Shown here: piece by piece, positions 8,397 to 17,429 of the stretch
Position numbering within the stretch: position 1 is the stretch's first letter
Layout: each line of letters begins with the position of its first letter
NCBI RefSeq assembly: GCF_019423325.1
Contig: NZ_JAHZBQ010000001.1
Span: forward strand, 558,001 to 622,000
Origin: Campylobacter sp.
GTDB lineage: Bacteria; Campylobacterota; Campylobacteria; Campylobacterales; Campylobacteraceae
Direction of reading: 5' to 3'
Length of the DNA: 64,000 bases
The notes under the pieces: model-generated
The model's database searches: none
What the model was told of the DNA's origin: nothing
The model's input: the letters and a program-made list of their open reading frames with translations, nothing else
Position numbers and translations under genes: made by a program

Positions 8397-9994
8397 TAAT
8401 TCCCTCCTGCTTGAATGGCGCTGATAAGTATCGTGTTTACGATATCGGCGACCTTGCAGCCGCGGCTTAGATCGTTTACCGGCTTTTTTAAGCCCTGCAA
8501 GATCGGTCCAATCGCCACGGCGCCTGCGGTGCGCTGCACGGCTTTGTAACAGATATTTCCGCAGTTAAGATCAGGGAAGATAAATACGTTCGCGCGCCCT
8601 GCGACCGCGGAGCCTGGCATCTTTTTCTTAGCTACCGCCGCATCAACCGCTGCGTCGAATTGCAGCGGTCCGTCGATTAAAAGCTCCGGCGCCTTTTCGC
8701 GCGCTTTTTGCGTTGCAGTTTTTATGAATTCCACGTTTTCACCGCTACCGCTGTCGCCGCTGGAGTAGCTTAGCATCGCCACACGCGGCTCAAACCCGAA
8801 CGCCTTTGCGGTCGCGGCGCTTGAGATCGCGATACCTGCCAGATACTCTGCGCTCGGGCTCGGCGCTACGGCGCAGTCCGCAAAAAGCATAGCCTGCGTA
8901 TCCAGGCACATTATAAATGCGCCGCTGACGCTTGCGATGCCGGGCTTTGTCTTGATTATCTGAAGCGCGGGGCGGATCGTCTCAGCAGTAGTCGTGCTTG
9001 CGCCGCTTACCATCGCATCGGCTAGCCCTTCATACACGAGCATCGTGCCGAAGTAGGTGCGATCGCGAATGAGATCGCGCGCCTGAGCCTCGCTCATGCC
9101 CTTTGCCTTGCGAAGCTCATATAGATCGCGCGCAAATTTTTCCAAGCTCGCATCCGTCTGCGGATCTAAAATTTTAACGCCGCTTAGATCGAGACCTAGC
9201 TTGTTTGCGCTTTTTTGCACTTCGTCTTTGCGCCCTAAAAGGATCAAATTTGCCGCGCCGCTTTGCTTTATGATCGCGGCTGCGCGCAGAATTCTCTCAT
9301 CGTCGCTTTCTGGAAGCACGACTGTTTTAACGTTCGCGCGAGCCTTGGCGTAGAGCTTGCTTTCAAATTTCAACGGGGTTAGAATTTCACAGCGCGTGGA
9401 GTTTGCGGCGTCAGTGAAGTAGCTTTTGTCGGCAACGACTTTATCAAGCTCTATCGCGCCGCTTTGACAAGCGGAATTTTCGTCGTGAAATTTTGCATCA
9501 CTTTCGCAAGCGGAATTTTTGCCGCAAAGCTCCGATTTTTTAGAATTTGCACCCTCTTGTGCAGGTCTTAGCGCGGAAAATGAAATTTTATCCTCATATA
9601 TGCTGGCAAAGCTTACCGCTTTTGCTGCGGCGATCGAGTGCGTGCCGATGCGCGCGGCAATTTCGTTAGGATAAAATCCGCAAACGGGGATATTTAGATC
9701 CTTTGCGATTTGTAAATTTAGCTCGCGCAGATCGGCTCCCGCTACGCCGCGAACCAGCACAAAATTACACTGCTTTAAAATCTGTGCAAAGCGCTCTATC
9801 GCCGCCTTTCGCACGCGCTCATCCTGCCCGTCCGCGAGTGCTTTTTCAAGCTCACTCCTGCTAAAAAGGGCATTGTCGCCAGCGATGCAAAGTTGCAAAA
9901 CGTTGTGAAAGCTCATGGATAAAATTTTATCTAGTTTTTTTAGCTCGGATTGATAGGCGGCGGGTTCGTCGCATAGGAGCAAAATTCCGTTCAT
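8396..9994 (-). CDS. pta: phosphate acetyltransferase, with a low-complexity insert
   Basis: Transfers acetyl between CoA and phosphate to make acetyl phosphate for AckA. 532 residues: an N-terminal P-loop-like/DRTGG-type regulatory part (about 1-140, reduced) and the C-terminal catalytic PTA_PTB domain from about residue 205 (KTVVLPESDDERILRAA, then SGASTTTAETIRPALQII and FPDLNCGNICYKAVQR). Between the two, residues about 145-200 (9395-9562) form a Ser/Asn/Lys/Cys-rich linker with a repeated NSAC motif (GKNSACESD, DENSACQSG) whose DNA carries RAATTY hexamers. This is one of several such inserts in the window. ATG start at 9994 behind AAAGGAT. Confidence 0.94.
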   Translation of the reverse strand: MNGILLLCDEPAAYQSELKKLDKILSMSFHNVLQLCIAGDNALFSRSELEKALADGQDERVRKAAIERFAQILKQCNFVLVRGVAGADLRELNLQIAKDLNIPVCGFYPNEIAARIGTHSIAAAKAVSFASIYEDKISFSALRPAQEGANSKKSELCGKNSACESDAKFHDENSACQSGAIELDKVVADKSYFTDAANSTRCEILTPLKFESKLYAKARANVKTVVLPESDDERILRAAAIIKQSGAANLILLGRKDEVQKSANKLGLDLSGVKILDPQTDASLEKFARDLYELRKAKGMSEAQARDLIRDRTYFGTMLVYEGLADAMVSGASTTTAETIRPALQIIKTKPGIASVSGAFIMCLDTQAMLFADCAVAPSPSAEYLAGIAISSAATAKAFGFEPRVAMLSYSSGDSGSGENVEFIKTATQKAREKAPELLIDGPLQFDAAVDAAVAKKKMPGSAVAGRANVFIFPDLNCGNICYKAVQRTAGAVAIGPILQGLKKPVNDLSRGCKVADIVNTILISAIQAGGN

Positions 9995-10022
9995 CGGTTG
10001 ATCCTTTGAAATAAGATAGGCA

Positions 10023-10041
10023 ATTGTAGCAAAATTTTGCT
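10023..10041 (-). promoter_or_regulatory. candidate pta-ackA promoter with palindrome
   Basis: On the minus strand a TACAAT -10 box (10028-10023) lies 29 bp before the pta ATG. It abuts a perfect 14-bp palindrome AGCAAAATTTTGCT (10028-10041), which could be an operator or another AT palindrome of the kind common here. Lies between divergent genes. Confidence 0.4.
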
Positions 10042-10106
10042 TGCGTGTTAATCAAAGATTTATCGTGAGGGTTTAGAATTTGGTAACTTTCAACAAAGGA
10101 GCGCAC

Positions 10107-10805
10107 ATGAAAAATTTAGTGATTTTGGCTCTTTTAGTGAGCCTCGCCTTGGCGAAAATCAACATAAACGAAGCTAGTCGCTACGAGCTGATGACGATCG
10201 GCGGACTTGATGCGGGTAGGGCGGATATGCTTATGCAATACCGCCAAAAGCGCGAAATTTCAAGTGCAGATGAGCTAAAGGGCATCAACGGCTTTGCAAG
10301 TTACGATACCGCCAAATTGCAGAAGAGCTTTGAAATATCGCCTAGAGCTAACGTGCAGCAGCCGGTGCAGCCTGATCGCGATATAGTCGTGGTCGAAAAG
10401 ACCCGCACCCGCACGGTTTATGGAGGCTCTACTTATAGGCGCGTGGAAAATTACGGAAACGGCATCACGATCACAGAGACCGGCACTTTTCCGCCACCTC
10501 CTCCTCGAGGATATGGTGGGCACGGCGGCATGATGCCGCCTCCTCCCCCGCCTCCTGGCGGCATGCCACCACCTCCGCACGGAGGTATAAAACCACCTCC
10601 TCCACCGCCACCTCCGCGTGATGATTATTCTCGCAAGAGAAGTTCTGACAGTATGAGCGATAGCGAGATTGGCGGAAGCTCGCGCCGTAACATGCCGGTG
10701 CCTATGCATATGGGAACGATCCGCTCAAAAAGATCCAGTAGCGTCACAAGCTTCGGCAATTGCGATCCGCAAAGCGGCGACTGCGTTAGCGTCGGCGTGC
10801 AATAA
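10107..10805 (+). CDS. secreted ComEA-like helix-hairpin-helix protein with polyproline tail
   Basis: Start ATG 10107 (AAAGGA just before) rather than the in-frame TTG at 10080. Residues 1-16 are a Sec signal peptide (MKNLVILALLVSLALA). Residues 17-75 (KININEASRYELMTIGGLDAGRADMLMQYR, then DELKGINGF) are a helix-hairpin-helix domain of the ComEA/competence type, which binds double-stranded DNA outside the cytoplasmic membrane. After a linker, residues about 130-178 are extremely Pro/Gly-rich (runs of five to eight prolines) and the end is Ser/Arg-rich with two cysteines. 232 residues; ComEA proteins are usually about 80-250. A role in DNA uptake is inferred from the domain; the polyproline tail is not part of the classical family and may be a wall or surface spacer. 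Confidence 0.78.
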   Translation: MKNLVILALLVSLALAKININEASRYELMTIGGLDAGRADMLMQYRQKREISSADELKGINGFASYDTAKLQKSFEISPRANVQQPVQPDRDIVVVEKTRTRTVYGGSTYRRVENYGNGITITETGTFPPPPPRGYGGHGGMMPPPPPPPGGMPPPPHGGIKPPPPPPPPRDDYSRKRSSDSMSDSEIGGSSRRNMPVPMHMGTIRSKRSSSVTSFGNCDPQSGDCVSVGVQ

Positions 10806-11230
10806 GGGTTTTAAAATTTAATTTTACGCAGGCGGGATTTTATAATTTTATAATCGAGATTCCGCCCGCCCTAAATTTACGGCTAAATTTTAAAATTTCG
10901 TAGCTATGGAATTTCAAATTTACGCTGGCATCGCTTTGCGCTACGATAAAATTCCAAAAAATTTTATAAATTTAATCAGCAGCTTGCGTGGTAAAATTTC
11001 AAGCTAAAATTTTACGTTAAAAGTTCCGTGCCGCGTTTGGTCGAAACAAATCTGCACTTTAAAATTTTAAATCCGAACATCCCGTCCGTTTTAAATTTAT
11101 GGCTAAATTTTAAATTTGCCTTTTCACTCTTTCTAAATTCCGAAATTTTGCCCCAGTCTGCGCCGTTATTAAATTTGAAATTCGACCCGATTTAACGCCT
11201 AAAATTCGTGAAATTTAATTTACAAAATAA
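10806..11230. other. RAATTY-rich spacer with a possible terminator hairpin
   Basis: No gene. An imperfect stem GGCGGGAT (10831-10838) with ATTCCGCC (10859-10866) follows the ComEA-like gene and may terminate it, though no strong T-run follows. The rest is a dense field of AAATTT and GAATTT cores, for example 10876-11010 and 11090-11220. Confidence 0.45.
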
Positions 11231-11236
11231 TATAAT
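11231..11236 (+). promoter_or_regulatory. -10 box for ilvB-ilvH-lpxD
   Basis: Perfect TATAAT 34 bp upstream of the ilvB ATG. No recognisable -35, which is usual for sigma-70 promoters in Campylobacter. Confidence 0.5.
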
Positions 11237-11269
11237 CACAAAATTATTCCAACGAAACAGGATGGGCGT

Positions 11270-12964
11270 ATGAAAGAAATTAGCGGATCGCAGATGATCG
11301 TGGAGGCGTTGCGGCAGGAAGGGGTAGAGGTTGTTTTCGGCTATCCGGGCGGCGCGGCGCTAAACATTTATGATGAAATTTACAAACAAAAATACTTCAG
11401 ACATATTTTGGTGCGCCACGAGCAGGCCGCGGCGATGGCTGCGGACGGATATGCGCGCGCTAGCGGCAAGGTCGGCGTGGCCGTCGTCACGAGCGGTCCT
11501 GGATTTACGAACGCACTTACAGGGCTTGCTACGGCGTATAGCGATAGCATCCCGATCGTGCTTATCAGCGGGCAGGTGGCGACCTCGCTCATCGGTACCG
11601 ACGCTTTTCAAGAGATCGATGCGATTGGAATTTCACGCCCCTGCGTCAAACATAACTATCTAGTTAAGACGATCGAAGAGCTGCCTAGAATTTTAAAAGA
11701 GGCTTTTTACATCGCTCGCAGCGGCAGACCTGGACCCGTGCACGTCGATATTCCCAAAGACGTAACGGCGAAGCTTGGTGTTTTTGAATATCCTAGCGAA
11801 ATCAAGATGCAGACTTACAAGCCGAACTATAAGGGCAATTCTAAACAGATCAAAAAAGCCGTCGAGCTAATCGCTAATTCCAAAAAACCTATCCTCTACA
11901 TCGGCGGCGGCGTCATCAGCGCGGGCGCAAGCGAGCTGGTTCGCGAGCTTAGCGAGTTTGCGCAGATTCCGGTCGTTGAAACACTTATGGCGCTGGGAGC
12001 CGTGCGAAGCGATAATAAAAACTGCCTCGGTATGGTAGGAATGCACGGCAGCTATGCCGCAAATATGGCGCTTAGCGAGTCTGATCTGATAATTTGCTTG
12101 GGCGCGAGATTTGACGATCGCGTCACCGGCAAGCTTAGCGAATTCGGCAAAAACGCCAAGATCATCCACGTCGATATCGATCCTAGCTCGATCTCAAAGA
12201 TTATAAACGCGGATTATCCGATCGTTGGCGACGTGAAGTCGGTGCTAGAGGAGATGCTGCCGCGCATTAAAAGCGAGGTCAGCCCTAAAAATTTCGAGCA
12301 GTGGCGCGAGCTCATCCGCAAATACGATGAAATTCACCCGCTTAAATTTAACGACAGCGATGAAATTTTAAAGCCGCAGTGGGTTATCCAAAGTACCGCA
12401 AAAATCGCGGGCGAGGACGCTATTATCGCTACGGACGTGGGACAGCATCAGATGTGGGTCGCGCAGTTTTATCCGTTTTGCAAGCCGCGCACTCTACTAA
12501 GTAGCGGTGGGCAGGGCACGATGGGATACGGCCTTCCTGCGGCATTGGGCGCGAAGGCTTATACGGAAGATAGACCGGTTATAAATTTCAGCGGCGACGG
12601 CTCGATTTTGATGAATATCCAAGAGCTGATGACTGCTAGCGCGAGCGGCCTAAACGTCGTAAATATCGTATTAAACAACAATTTCTTAGGCATGGTACGG
12701 CAGTGGCAGAGCTTATTTTACGGGCAGCGCTTCTCATCGACCGATCTTAGCTCGCAGCCCGATTTCGTAAAGCTTGTCGAGGGCTTCGGCGGCGTGGGCT
12801 TTAGCGTTAGCACAAAAGCGGAATTTGAAGATGCGCTGAAGCAGGCTCTTGCGAGTAAGAAAGTAAGCGTCATCGAGGCTAAGATCGATCGCTTCGAAAA
12901 CGTCTGGCCGATGGTGCCCGCAGGCGGCGCGCTTTATAATATGATTTTTGAGCAGGAGTCGTAA
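11270..12964 (+). CDS. ilvB: acetolactate synthase large subunit
   Basis: Thiamine-diphosphate enzyme that condenses two pyruvates, or pyruvate with 2-oxobutyrate, in the first common step of valine, leucine and isoleucine synthesis. 564 residues, typical. N-terminal domain with the catalytic Glu in VRHEQAAAMAADGYARASG, a central FAD/domain-beta region, and the C-terminal ThDP/Mg motif beginning GDGSILMNIQEL and running to NNNFLGMVRQW. It is followed 2 bp later by the regulatory subunit ilvH, then lpxD, an order conserved in Campylobacter. ATG 11270 with CAGGA upstream. Confidence 0.96.
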   Translation: MKEISGSQMIVEALRQEGVEVVFGYPGGAALNIYDEIYKQKYFRHILVRHEQAAAMAADGYARASGKVGVAVVTSGPGFTNALTGLATAYSDSIPIVLISGQVATSLIGTDAFQEIDAIGISRPCVKHNYLVKTIEELPRILKEAFYIARSGRPGPVHVDIPKDVTAKLGVFEYPSEIKMQTYKPNYKGNSKQIKKAVELIANSKKPILYIGGGVISAGASELVRELSEFAQIPVVETLMALGAVRSDNKNCLGMVGMHGSYAANMALSESDLIICLGARFDDRVTGKLSEFGKNAKIIHVDIDPSSISKIINADYPIVGDVKSVLEEMLPRIKSEVSPKNFEQWRELIRKYDEIHPLKFNDSDEILKPQWVIQSTAKIAGEDAIIATDVGQHQMWVAQFYPFCKPRTLLSSGGQGTMGYGLPAALGAKAYTEDRPVINFSGDGSILMNIQELMTASASGLNVVNIVLNNNFLGMVRQWQSLFYGQRFSSTDLSSQPDFVKLVEGFGGVGFSVSTKAEFEDALKQALASKKVSVIEAKIDRFENVWPMVPAGGALYNMIFEQES

Positions 12965-12966
12965 AG

Positions 12967-13437
12967 ATGAATAGCATAAGAAGAGTAATATCGGTCGTCG
13001 TTACCGATGAGCACGGCGTTTTGTCGCGGATCTCGGGGCTTTTTGCGGGGCGCGGCTATAATATCGACAGCCTTACCGTTGCACCGATCCCAAATACCGG
13101 TCTATCGCGCCTTAGCATCGTCACTTCGGGCGACGAGCGCGTCATAGAGCAGATCACTAAGCAGCTTCATAAACTGATCCCCGTCTACAAGGTCATTGAG
13201 GATGCAAAATTTGTCGAAAAGGAGATGGTTTTGGTAAAGATCGCGCTGAGCGAAAATTTAGCGGGGCTTGATGCCGTTTTAAAAGCCTACAACGGTAGCA
13301 TCGCAAACAGCGACGACAGCAAGATCGTCATTATGGCGTGCGACGACGCAGACCGCATCGACGGATTTTTAAAGACGATAAAAAAATACAATCCGATCGA
13401 CATTGTACGCGGCGGCAGCGTCGCACTGGATATGTAA
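12967..13437 (+). CDS. ilvH: acetolactate synthase small (regulatory) subunit
   Basis: Regulatory partner of IlvB that confers valine feedback inhibition. 156 residues: an ACT domain at about 5-78 (RVISVVVTDEHGVLSRISGLFAGRGYNI, then the SLTVAPI segment) and a C-terminal ALS_ss domain. Two base pairs after ilvB, so translationally coupled. Normal length for the family. Confidence 0.95.
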   Translation: MNSIRRVISVVVTDEHGVLSRISGLFAGRGYNIDSLTVAPIPNTGLSRLSIVTSGDERVIEQITKQLHKLIPVYKVIEDAKFVEKEMVLVKIALSENLAGLDAVLKAYNGSIANSDDSKIVIMACDDADRIDGFLKTIKKYNPIDIVRGGSVALDM

Positions 13438-13468
13438 GCGGCGATAAAATTTAATCAAAGGAGCGCAA

Positions 13469-14419
13469 ATGAAATTATCAAAAATTGCCGAAATTTTAAA
13501 CATAGAGCTTAGCGGAGCGGATGCGGAGATTACCGCGATAAATTCGCTTCAAAACGCAAGGCAAAGCGAGCTGAGCTACTGCGATAGCGACAAAAACGAG
13601 AAATTTTTATCCGCCACCAAAGCGGCCGCCGTATTGGTAAAGTGCGGCACCGCGGTTCCAAGCGGCGTGCGAGCGCTGGAGTGCGAAAATCCGCATCTAG
13701 CTTTTGCGATCTTAAGCGCGCATTTTGCCAAGCCCCTCATTCGCAGCGGTGCGCCCGCAAAGATCGCCGCTAGTGCGCAGATCGGGCAGAACGTGCATAT
13801 CGGCGCAAATTCTACGATCGGCGAGGATTGCGTCATTTTAAGCGGCGCGTATATCGGCGATGACGTGCATATCGGAAGCGGCTGCGTGATCCACGCAAAC
13901 GCCGTCATCTACAATGACGCGATCATCGGCGAGCGCTGCATAATCCACGCAAACGCCGTCATCGGAAGCGACGGCTTCGGTTACGCGCACACCAAAATGG
14001 GCGAGCACGTTAAAATTTATCACAACGGCAACGTCGTGCTGCAAGACGAGGTCGAAATCGGCGCGTGCACGACGATCGACCGCGCGGTGTTCGGCTCGAC
14101 GATCGTTAAGCGCGGCAGCAAGATCGACAATCTCGTTCAGATCGGGCACAACTGCGAGCTTGGGCAAAACTGCCTCATCGTCTCTCAGGTGGGGCTTGCG
14201 GGCTCGACGACGCTCGGACGCAACGTCGTGATGGGCGGACAGAGCGGAAGCGGCGGGCACGTAAGCGTGGGTGATTTCGTGCAGATCGCGGCGCGCGGTG
14301 GCATAAGCAAGGATTTAGCGGGCGGTAAAAACTACGCGGGGCATCCTATAATGGAGCTTAGCGAGTGGTTCAAGCTGCAGGCTAAGATCGTTAGATTTTT
14401 TAAAGATAAAAAGCACTAG
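13469..14419 (+). CDS. lpxD: UDP-3-O-(3-hydroxyacyl)glucosamine N-acyltransferase
   Basis: Third enzyme of lipid A synthesis; adds the N-linked hydroxyacyl chain to UDP-3-O-acyl-glucosamine. 316 residues. N-terminal uridine-binding domain at about 1-95, then a left-handed beta helix of hexapeptide repeats at about 100-285 (I/V-G-x-x-x-x pattern, for example IGQNVHIGANSTIGEDCVI). The catalytic His lies in QIGHNCELGQN. A C-terminal helix ends the protein. It follows ilvH by 31 bp with AAAGGAG before ATG 13469. The ilv-lpxD order is the usual Campylobacter arrangement. Confidence 0.95.
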   Translation: MKLSKIAEILNIELSGADAEITAINSLQNARQSELSYCDSDKNEKFLSATKAAAVLVKCGTAVPSGVRALECENPHLAFAILSAHFAKPLIRSGAPAKIAASAQIGQNVHIGANSTIGEDCVILSGAYIGDDVHIGSGCVIHANAVIYNDAIIGERCIIHANAVIGSDGFGYAHTKMGEHVKIYHNGNVVLQDEVEIGACTTIDRAVFGSTIVKRGSKIDNLVQIGHNCELGQNCLIVSQVGLAGSTTLGRNVVMGGQSGSGGHVSVGDFVQIAARGGISKDLAGGKNYAGHPIMELSEWFKLQAKIVRFFKDKKH

Positions 14420-14796
14420 CCTGACTTGCCTTGATCGGTTCGGTCGATCGGTTTGATTTGATCGTTTTGATCGTTCGCTCTGATCGACTCCTCTAGCTAG
14501 CTTAATCTAGCAGGCTCGCGTCGTTTTAGTGAAGTTTAAAACCGTCAGGCAGTTGGTGATTATGGGGCGGTTTGCGCTGCCATCTAGCCTAGGCTTCAGC
14601 GTAGCTTGCGACCGCCGCGGCGATAAATTTTTACCATTTTATCGGTAGAATTCCGCCCGCACCATTTTTTGTCATGCGCTTGCTTTGTGGGCGCGGTAGA
14701 ATTTACTCTGCTAGTTTGGGTCGCATTGCTCGCAGTCATTGCGGCAAAGCTTTACGAGCGCTTTAAATCAGCGCAAATTTAATTAAAGGAAAAACG
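14420..14796. repeat. spacer with clustered GATCG microrepeats
   Basis: Non-coding. GATCG occurs five times between 14433 and 14486 (starts 14433, 14446, 14460, 14469, 14482), a degenerate short repeat right after lpxD. The rest contains GC-rich sequence and a few GAATTT/AAATTT cores. Confidence 0.5.
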
Positions 14797-15432
14797 ATGA
14801 TGGAGATGTTTTTATGCTCCTATTTTGCGGGCGCGGCGACGCTTTTTGAGGACTATGCGAGGCAAAATATCCGTGCCAAGGAGGTACTTTTTATCCCGAC
14901 TGCGGCAAACGTCGAGGAGTACCGAGACTACGTGGACGAGGCGAAAGAGGCGTTTGCCAAAATGGGCTTTGAGGTTCAAATTTTAGACGTTTCCAAAGCG
15001 AGCGAGACCGAAGCGAAAGCAAAAATCGGCGCGGCGCAGGTGCTTTACGTAAGCGGCGGCAACACCTTTTATCTTTTGCGCGAGCTTAAAAAGAAGGATC
15101 TGGTAGCCCTCATCGCAGATCGCGTCCGAAGCGGCGAGCTCATCTACGTGGGCGAGTCGGCGGGCGCGATGATCGCGGCTCCTAGCGTGGAGTACGCGAG
15201 TTTGATGGACGATGCTGGCGACTACGGGGCGGCGGCGCAAACGGGGCTTGATCTGGTGAAATTTTACCCCGTGCCGCACTACGGCGAGGAGCCGTTCGTG
15301 CAAAGCGCGGCTGAAATTTTAAAAATTTACGGCGGCAAGCTAAATTTGGCGCCGATAAACAACACCGAGGCGATCGCGGTGCACGGCGATAAATTTGAAA
15401 TTTTAGGGCGCGAAACTGCGGCGCGAAAGTAA
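14797..15432 (+). CDS. peptidase E-like S51 family protein
   Basis: Serine peptidase of the class-I glutamine-amidotransferase-like fold, family S51 (aspartyl dipeptidase, cyanophycinase). 211 residues, close to E. coli PepE (229). The nucleophile elbow is GESAGAMIAAPSVEY (Ser in G-E-S-A-G), preceded by the family block VLYVSGGNTFYLLREL; the catalytic His is probably in the VPHYGEEPF segment. Two ATG codons start it (14797 and 14800); AAAGGAAAAACG precedes. Cytoplasmic. Aspartyl dipeptidase activity is likely but not proven. Stands alone between two spacers. Confidence 0.82.
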   Translation: MMEMFLCSYFAGAATLFEDYARQNIRAKEVLFIPTAANVEEYRDYVDEAKEAFAKMGFEVQILDVSKASETEAKAKIGAAQVLYVSGGNTFYLLRELKKKDLVALIADRVRSGELIYVGESAGAMIAAPSVEYASLMDDAGDYGAAAQTGLDLVKFYPVPHYGEEPFVQSAAEILKIYGGKLNLAPINNTEAIAVHGDKFEILGRETAARK

Positions 15433-15551
15433 AATTTAGTAATTAAACGCTTCGTAAAATTTACGCTTATATTTTCGCATAGGGCTACGAGGTGAAATTT
15501 TAACTTAGGTGCAGCGAGTCGCTAACGAATAAATTTAATCAAAGGATCAAA

Positions 15552-16103
15552 ATGAAAATATTACTTATCAATGGCGGAGCACCTTTTAACGGCAAAGGCG
15601 GCAAGCTAAACAAAACTTTGCACGAGCTAGCCAAAAAGACGCTACAAGCCCTAGGGCACGAAACGCGCGAGACCACGATACATGAGGGCTACGATATAGA
15701 GGGCGAGGTAGAAAAATTTTTATGGATGGATGCCGTGATCTGGCAGATGCCCGCGTGGTGGATGGGCGAGCCTTGGCTAGTCAAAAAGTACGTAGACGAG
15801 GTGTTTATAGGCGGCATAGGCAAGATAGTGGCAAACGACGGCTACGGCACGGGCGGACTGATAAAGGGCAAATCGCACATGCTAAGCGTCACTTGGAATG
15901 CGCCGCTTCAAGCGTTTGACAAGCCAGGCGATTTTTTTGAAGGCGTGGGCGTGGACGGCGTTTATCTGCATTTTCATAAAGCCAACGAGTTTTTAGGCAC
16001 GAAAAGGCTACCTACTTTTATGTGCAACGACGTCGTTAAAAACCCTGATGTAGAGCGTTTTATGAGAGATTACGAAGCGCATCTAAAAATGGTTTTCGGC
16101 TAG
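15552..16103 (+). CDS. mdaB: NAD(P)H quinone reductase, MdaB/flavodoxin-like fold
   Basis: FAD-dependent two-electron quinone reductase that protects against oxidative stress, as MdaB does in Helicobacter. 183 residues. Flavodoxin-like fold with the N-terminal nucleotide motif LLINGGAPFNGKGGKLNKTL, the quinone-site stretch VIWQMPAWWMGEPWLVKKYVDEV, and YGTGGLIKGKSHMLSVTWNAP. ATG 15552 preceded by AAAGGAT. Cytoplasmic, monocistronic; the spacer either side carries AAATTT motifs. Confidence 0.88.
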   Translation: MKILLINGGAPFNGKGGKLNKTLHELAKKTLQALGHETRETTIHEGYDIEGEVEKFLWMDAVIWQMPAWWMGEPWLVKKYVDEVFIGGIGKIVANDGYGTGGLIKGKSHMLSVTWNAPLQAFDKPGDFFEGVGVDGVYLHFHKANEFLGTKRLPTFMCNDVVKNPDVERFMRDYEAHLKMVFG

Positions 16104-16695
16104 CCTTGACGGACTCAAACGAGTTTATCTACTCGCAATACAGCGCCAGATGAGCTAAAGCGGATTTATAAGATCGCTTCTTAAGCCGGATATTACGTCG
16201 TTTGTGAAATTTTAAAATAATGCCAAGCAGTACTTGTTCGAGTGTGGCTTGCGACGCGCGAGGTTTTCGTAAATCGCGAGATTCGAGCTTTGCTCGGCTG
16301 ACTGACACTGCGTGATGTGCAGGAGGTGTGAAATTTGCGGCGTTGCGGCGTGAAATTTCGAGTCTTGCGGCGCGCGATTTATGCAGTCACTATATAAAAT
16401 TTCATACGGCTGTCGCAGCTTTTAAGTCTGTGTGAAATAAAACTTGCGAAACGACGTGGCATTTTGCGATCGTTTTAAATTTTGCAAATGCGCTGTATTT
16501 TAGCTCGGCGCGAGATAAAATTTTACGCGGCGCACTTTTATGTGATGTACGCGTCTGGCTTGCCGTTGCTCGTTAGTGCCATGTCAGCGAGTGCCTAAGC
16601 ATGGATAGCGCGATGGCTGGCTCGTGTAACTATTAGCGTGCCGTTTGTGCTGCTAGTGGCTTTAAGAGGTGCGATGTTTATTTACAGGGGAAGAG
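16104..16695. other. non-coding spacer
   Basis: About 590 bp with no gene I can support on either strand. AAATTT/GAATTT-type cores recur at intervals between GC-rich segments. No hairpin with a T-run seen. Confidence 0.45.
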
Positions 16696-17153
16696 ATGCT
16701 AAAAATCGATATGCTTAAATTCTTTCGCTCGGGCGAGTTTGCAGGCGTAGAAAGGGGCTTGAGCCGCGCGCAGACCATCGCGATGTTCGGCCCTGCGGGC
16801 GCGAGCTTTAAGAGTGCTGGAGCTGAAATTTTAAGATATGGCGCCTTTTGGGTTTCACTTTTTTTCGGGACGAAATTTTTATGATCTTTTCGGGTCATTT
16901 CAGAAGCGAGCCTTTGGATTTCGGCGGCGCAAGGGCGGGGCAAATCGAAATAGAGCCTTGGATATTATCGGGCTGTCCTGCTCCTATCGATCTTGCGGCG
17001 GCAAAAGGCGCTTTAAATCGCGAGCATATCGAGTATCGCGAGCGCGCAACGGATGAGGGTTTGAAGCTAAGCTTAAGCAGCGGCGTTACGCTTGCGTTTG
17101 AAAGCTTGAGCGTGCGCGGCTACGAGCTTGCCGCATTTTGGATGAAATTTTAG
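16696..17153 (+). pseudogene. hypothetical accessory protein, frameshifted
   Basis: Two overlapping frames make one protein. The first part starts at ATG 16696 (AGGGGA upstream) and reads MLKIDMLKFFRSGEFAGVER, ending in ILRYGAF. The second continues in the -1 frame from about 16848 with TFFRDEIFMIFSGHF and ends WMKF at 17153. One missing base separates them; the obvious spot is a T7 run at 16859-16865. The intact product would be about 152 residues. The pattern (a short leader, then an ILRYG block and a hydrophobic strand) recalls small immunity-type proteins found beside polymorphic toxins, but that is a guess. Real decay, phase variation or an assembly error are all possible. Confidence 0.6.
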
Positions 17154-17429
17154 TGGAATTTAAAAAGAGAAATATTTCTTTCGCGCGCTTTTTAAATTTA
17201 GCTTTTAAATTTACTCTTTGTCGAATGAAAATGAATGAAAATCCAAGCTAAATTTCGGCAAAAGCGGCGCCTTGTATTGCGCACAGCACTGGAAAAAACC
17301 GAGCCGTATTAGCTGCAGAAGTGCGGATTTAAAGATCGCGATAGCTTATAGCGACGCAGCTCTGCTTTTCTGCCGCTACGGCGCGCCAGGATGAAGCGCC
17401 GAAATAAAATTTAAACAAAAGAGAATTCG

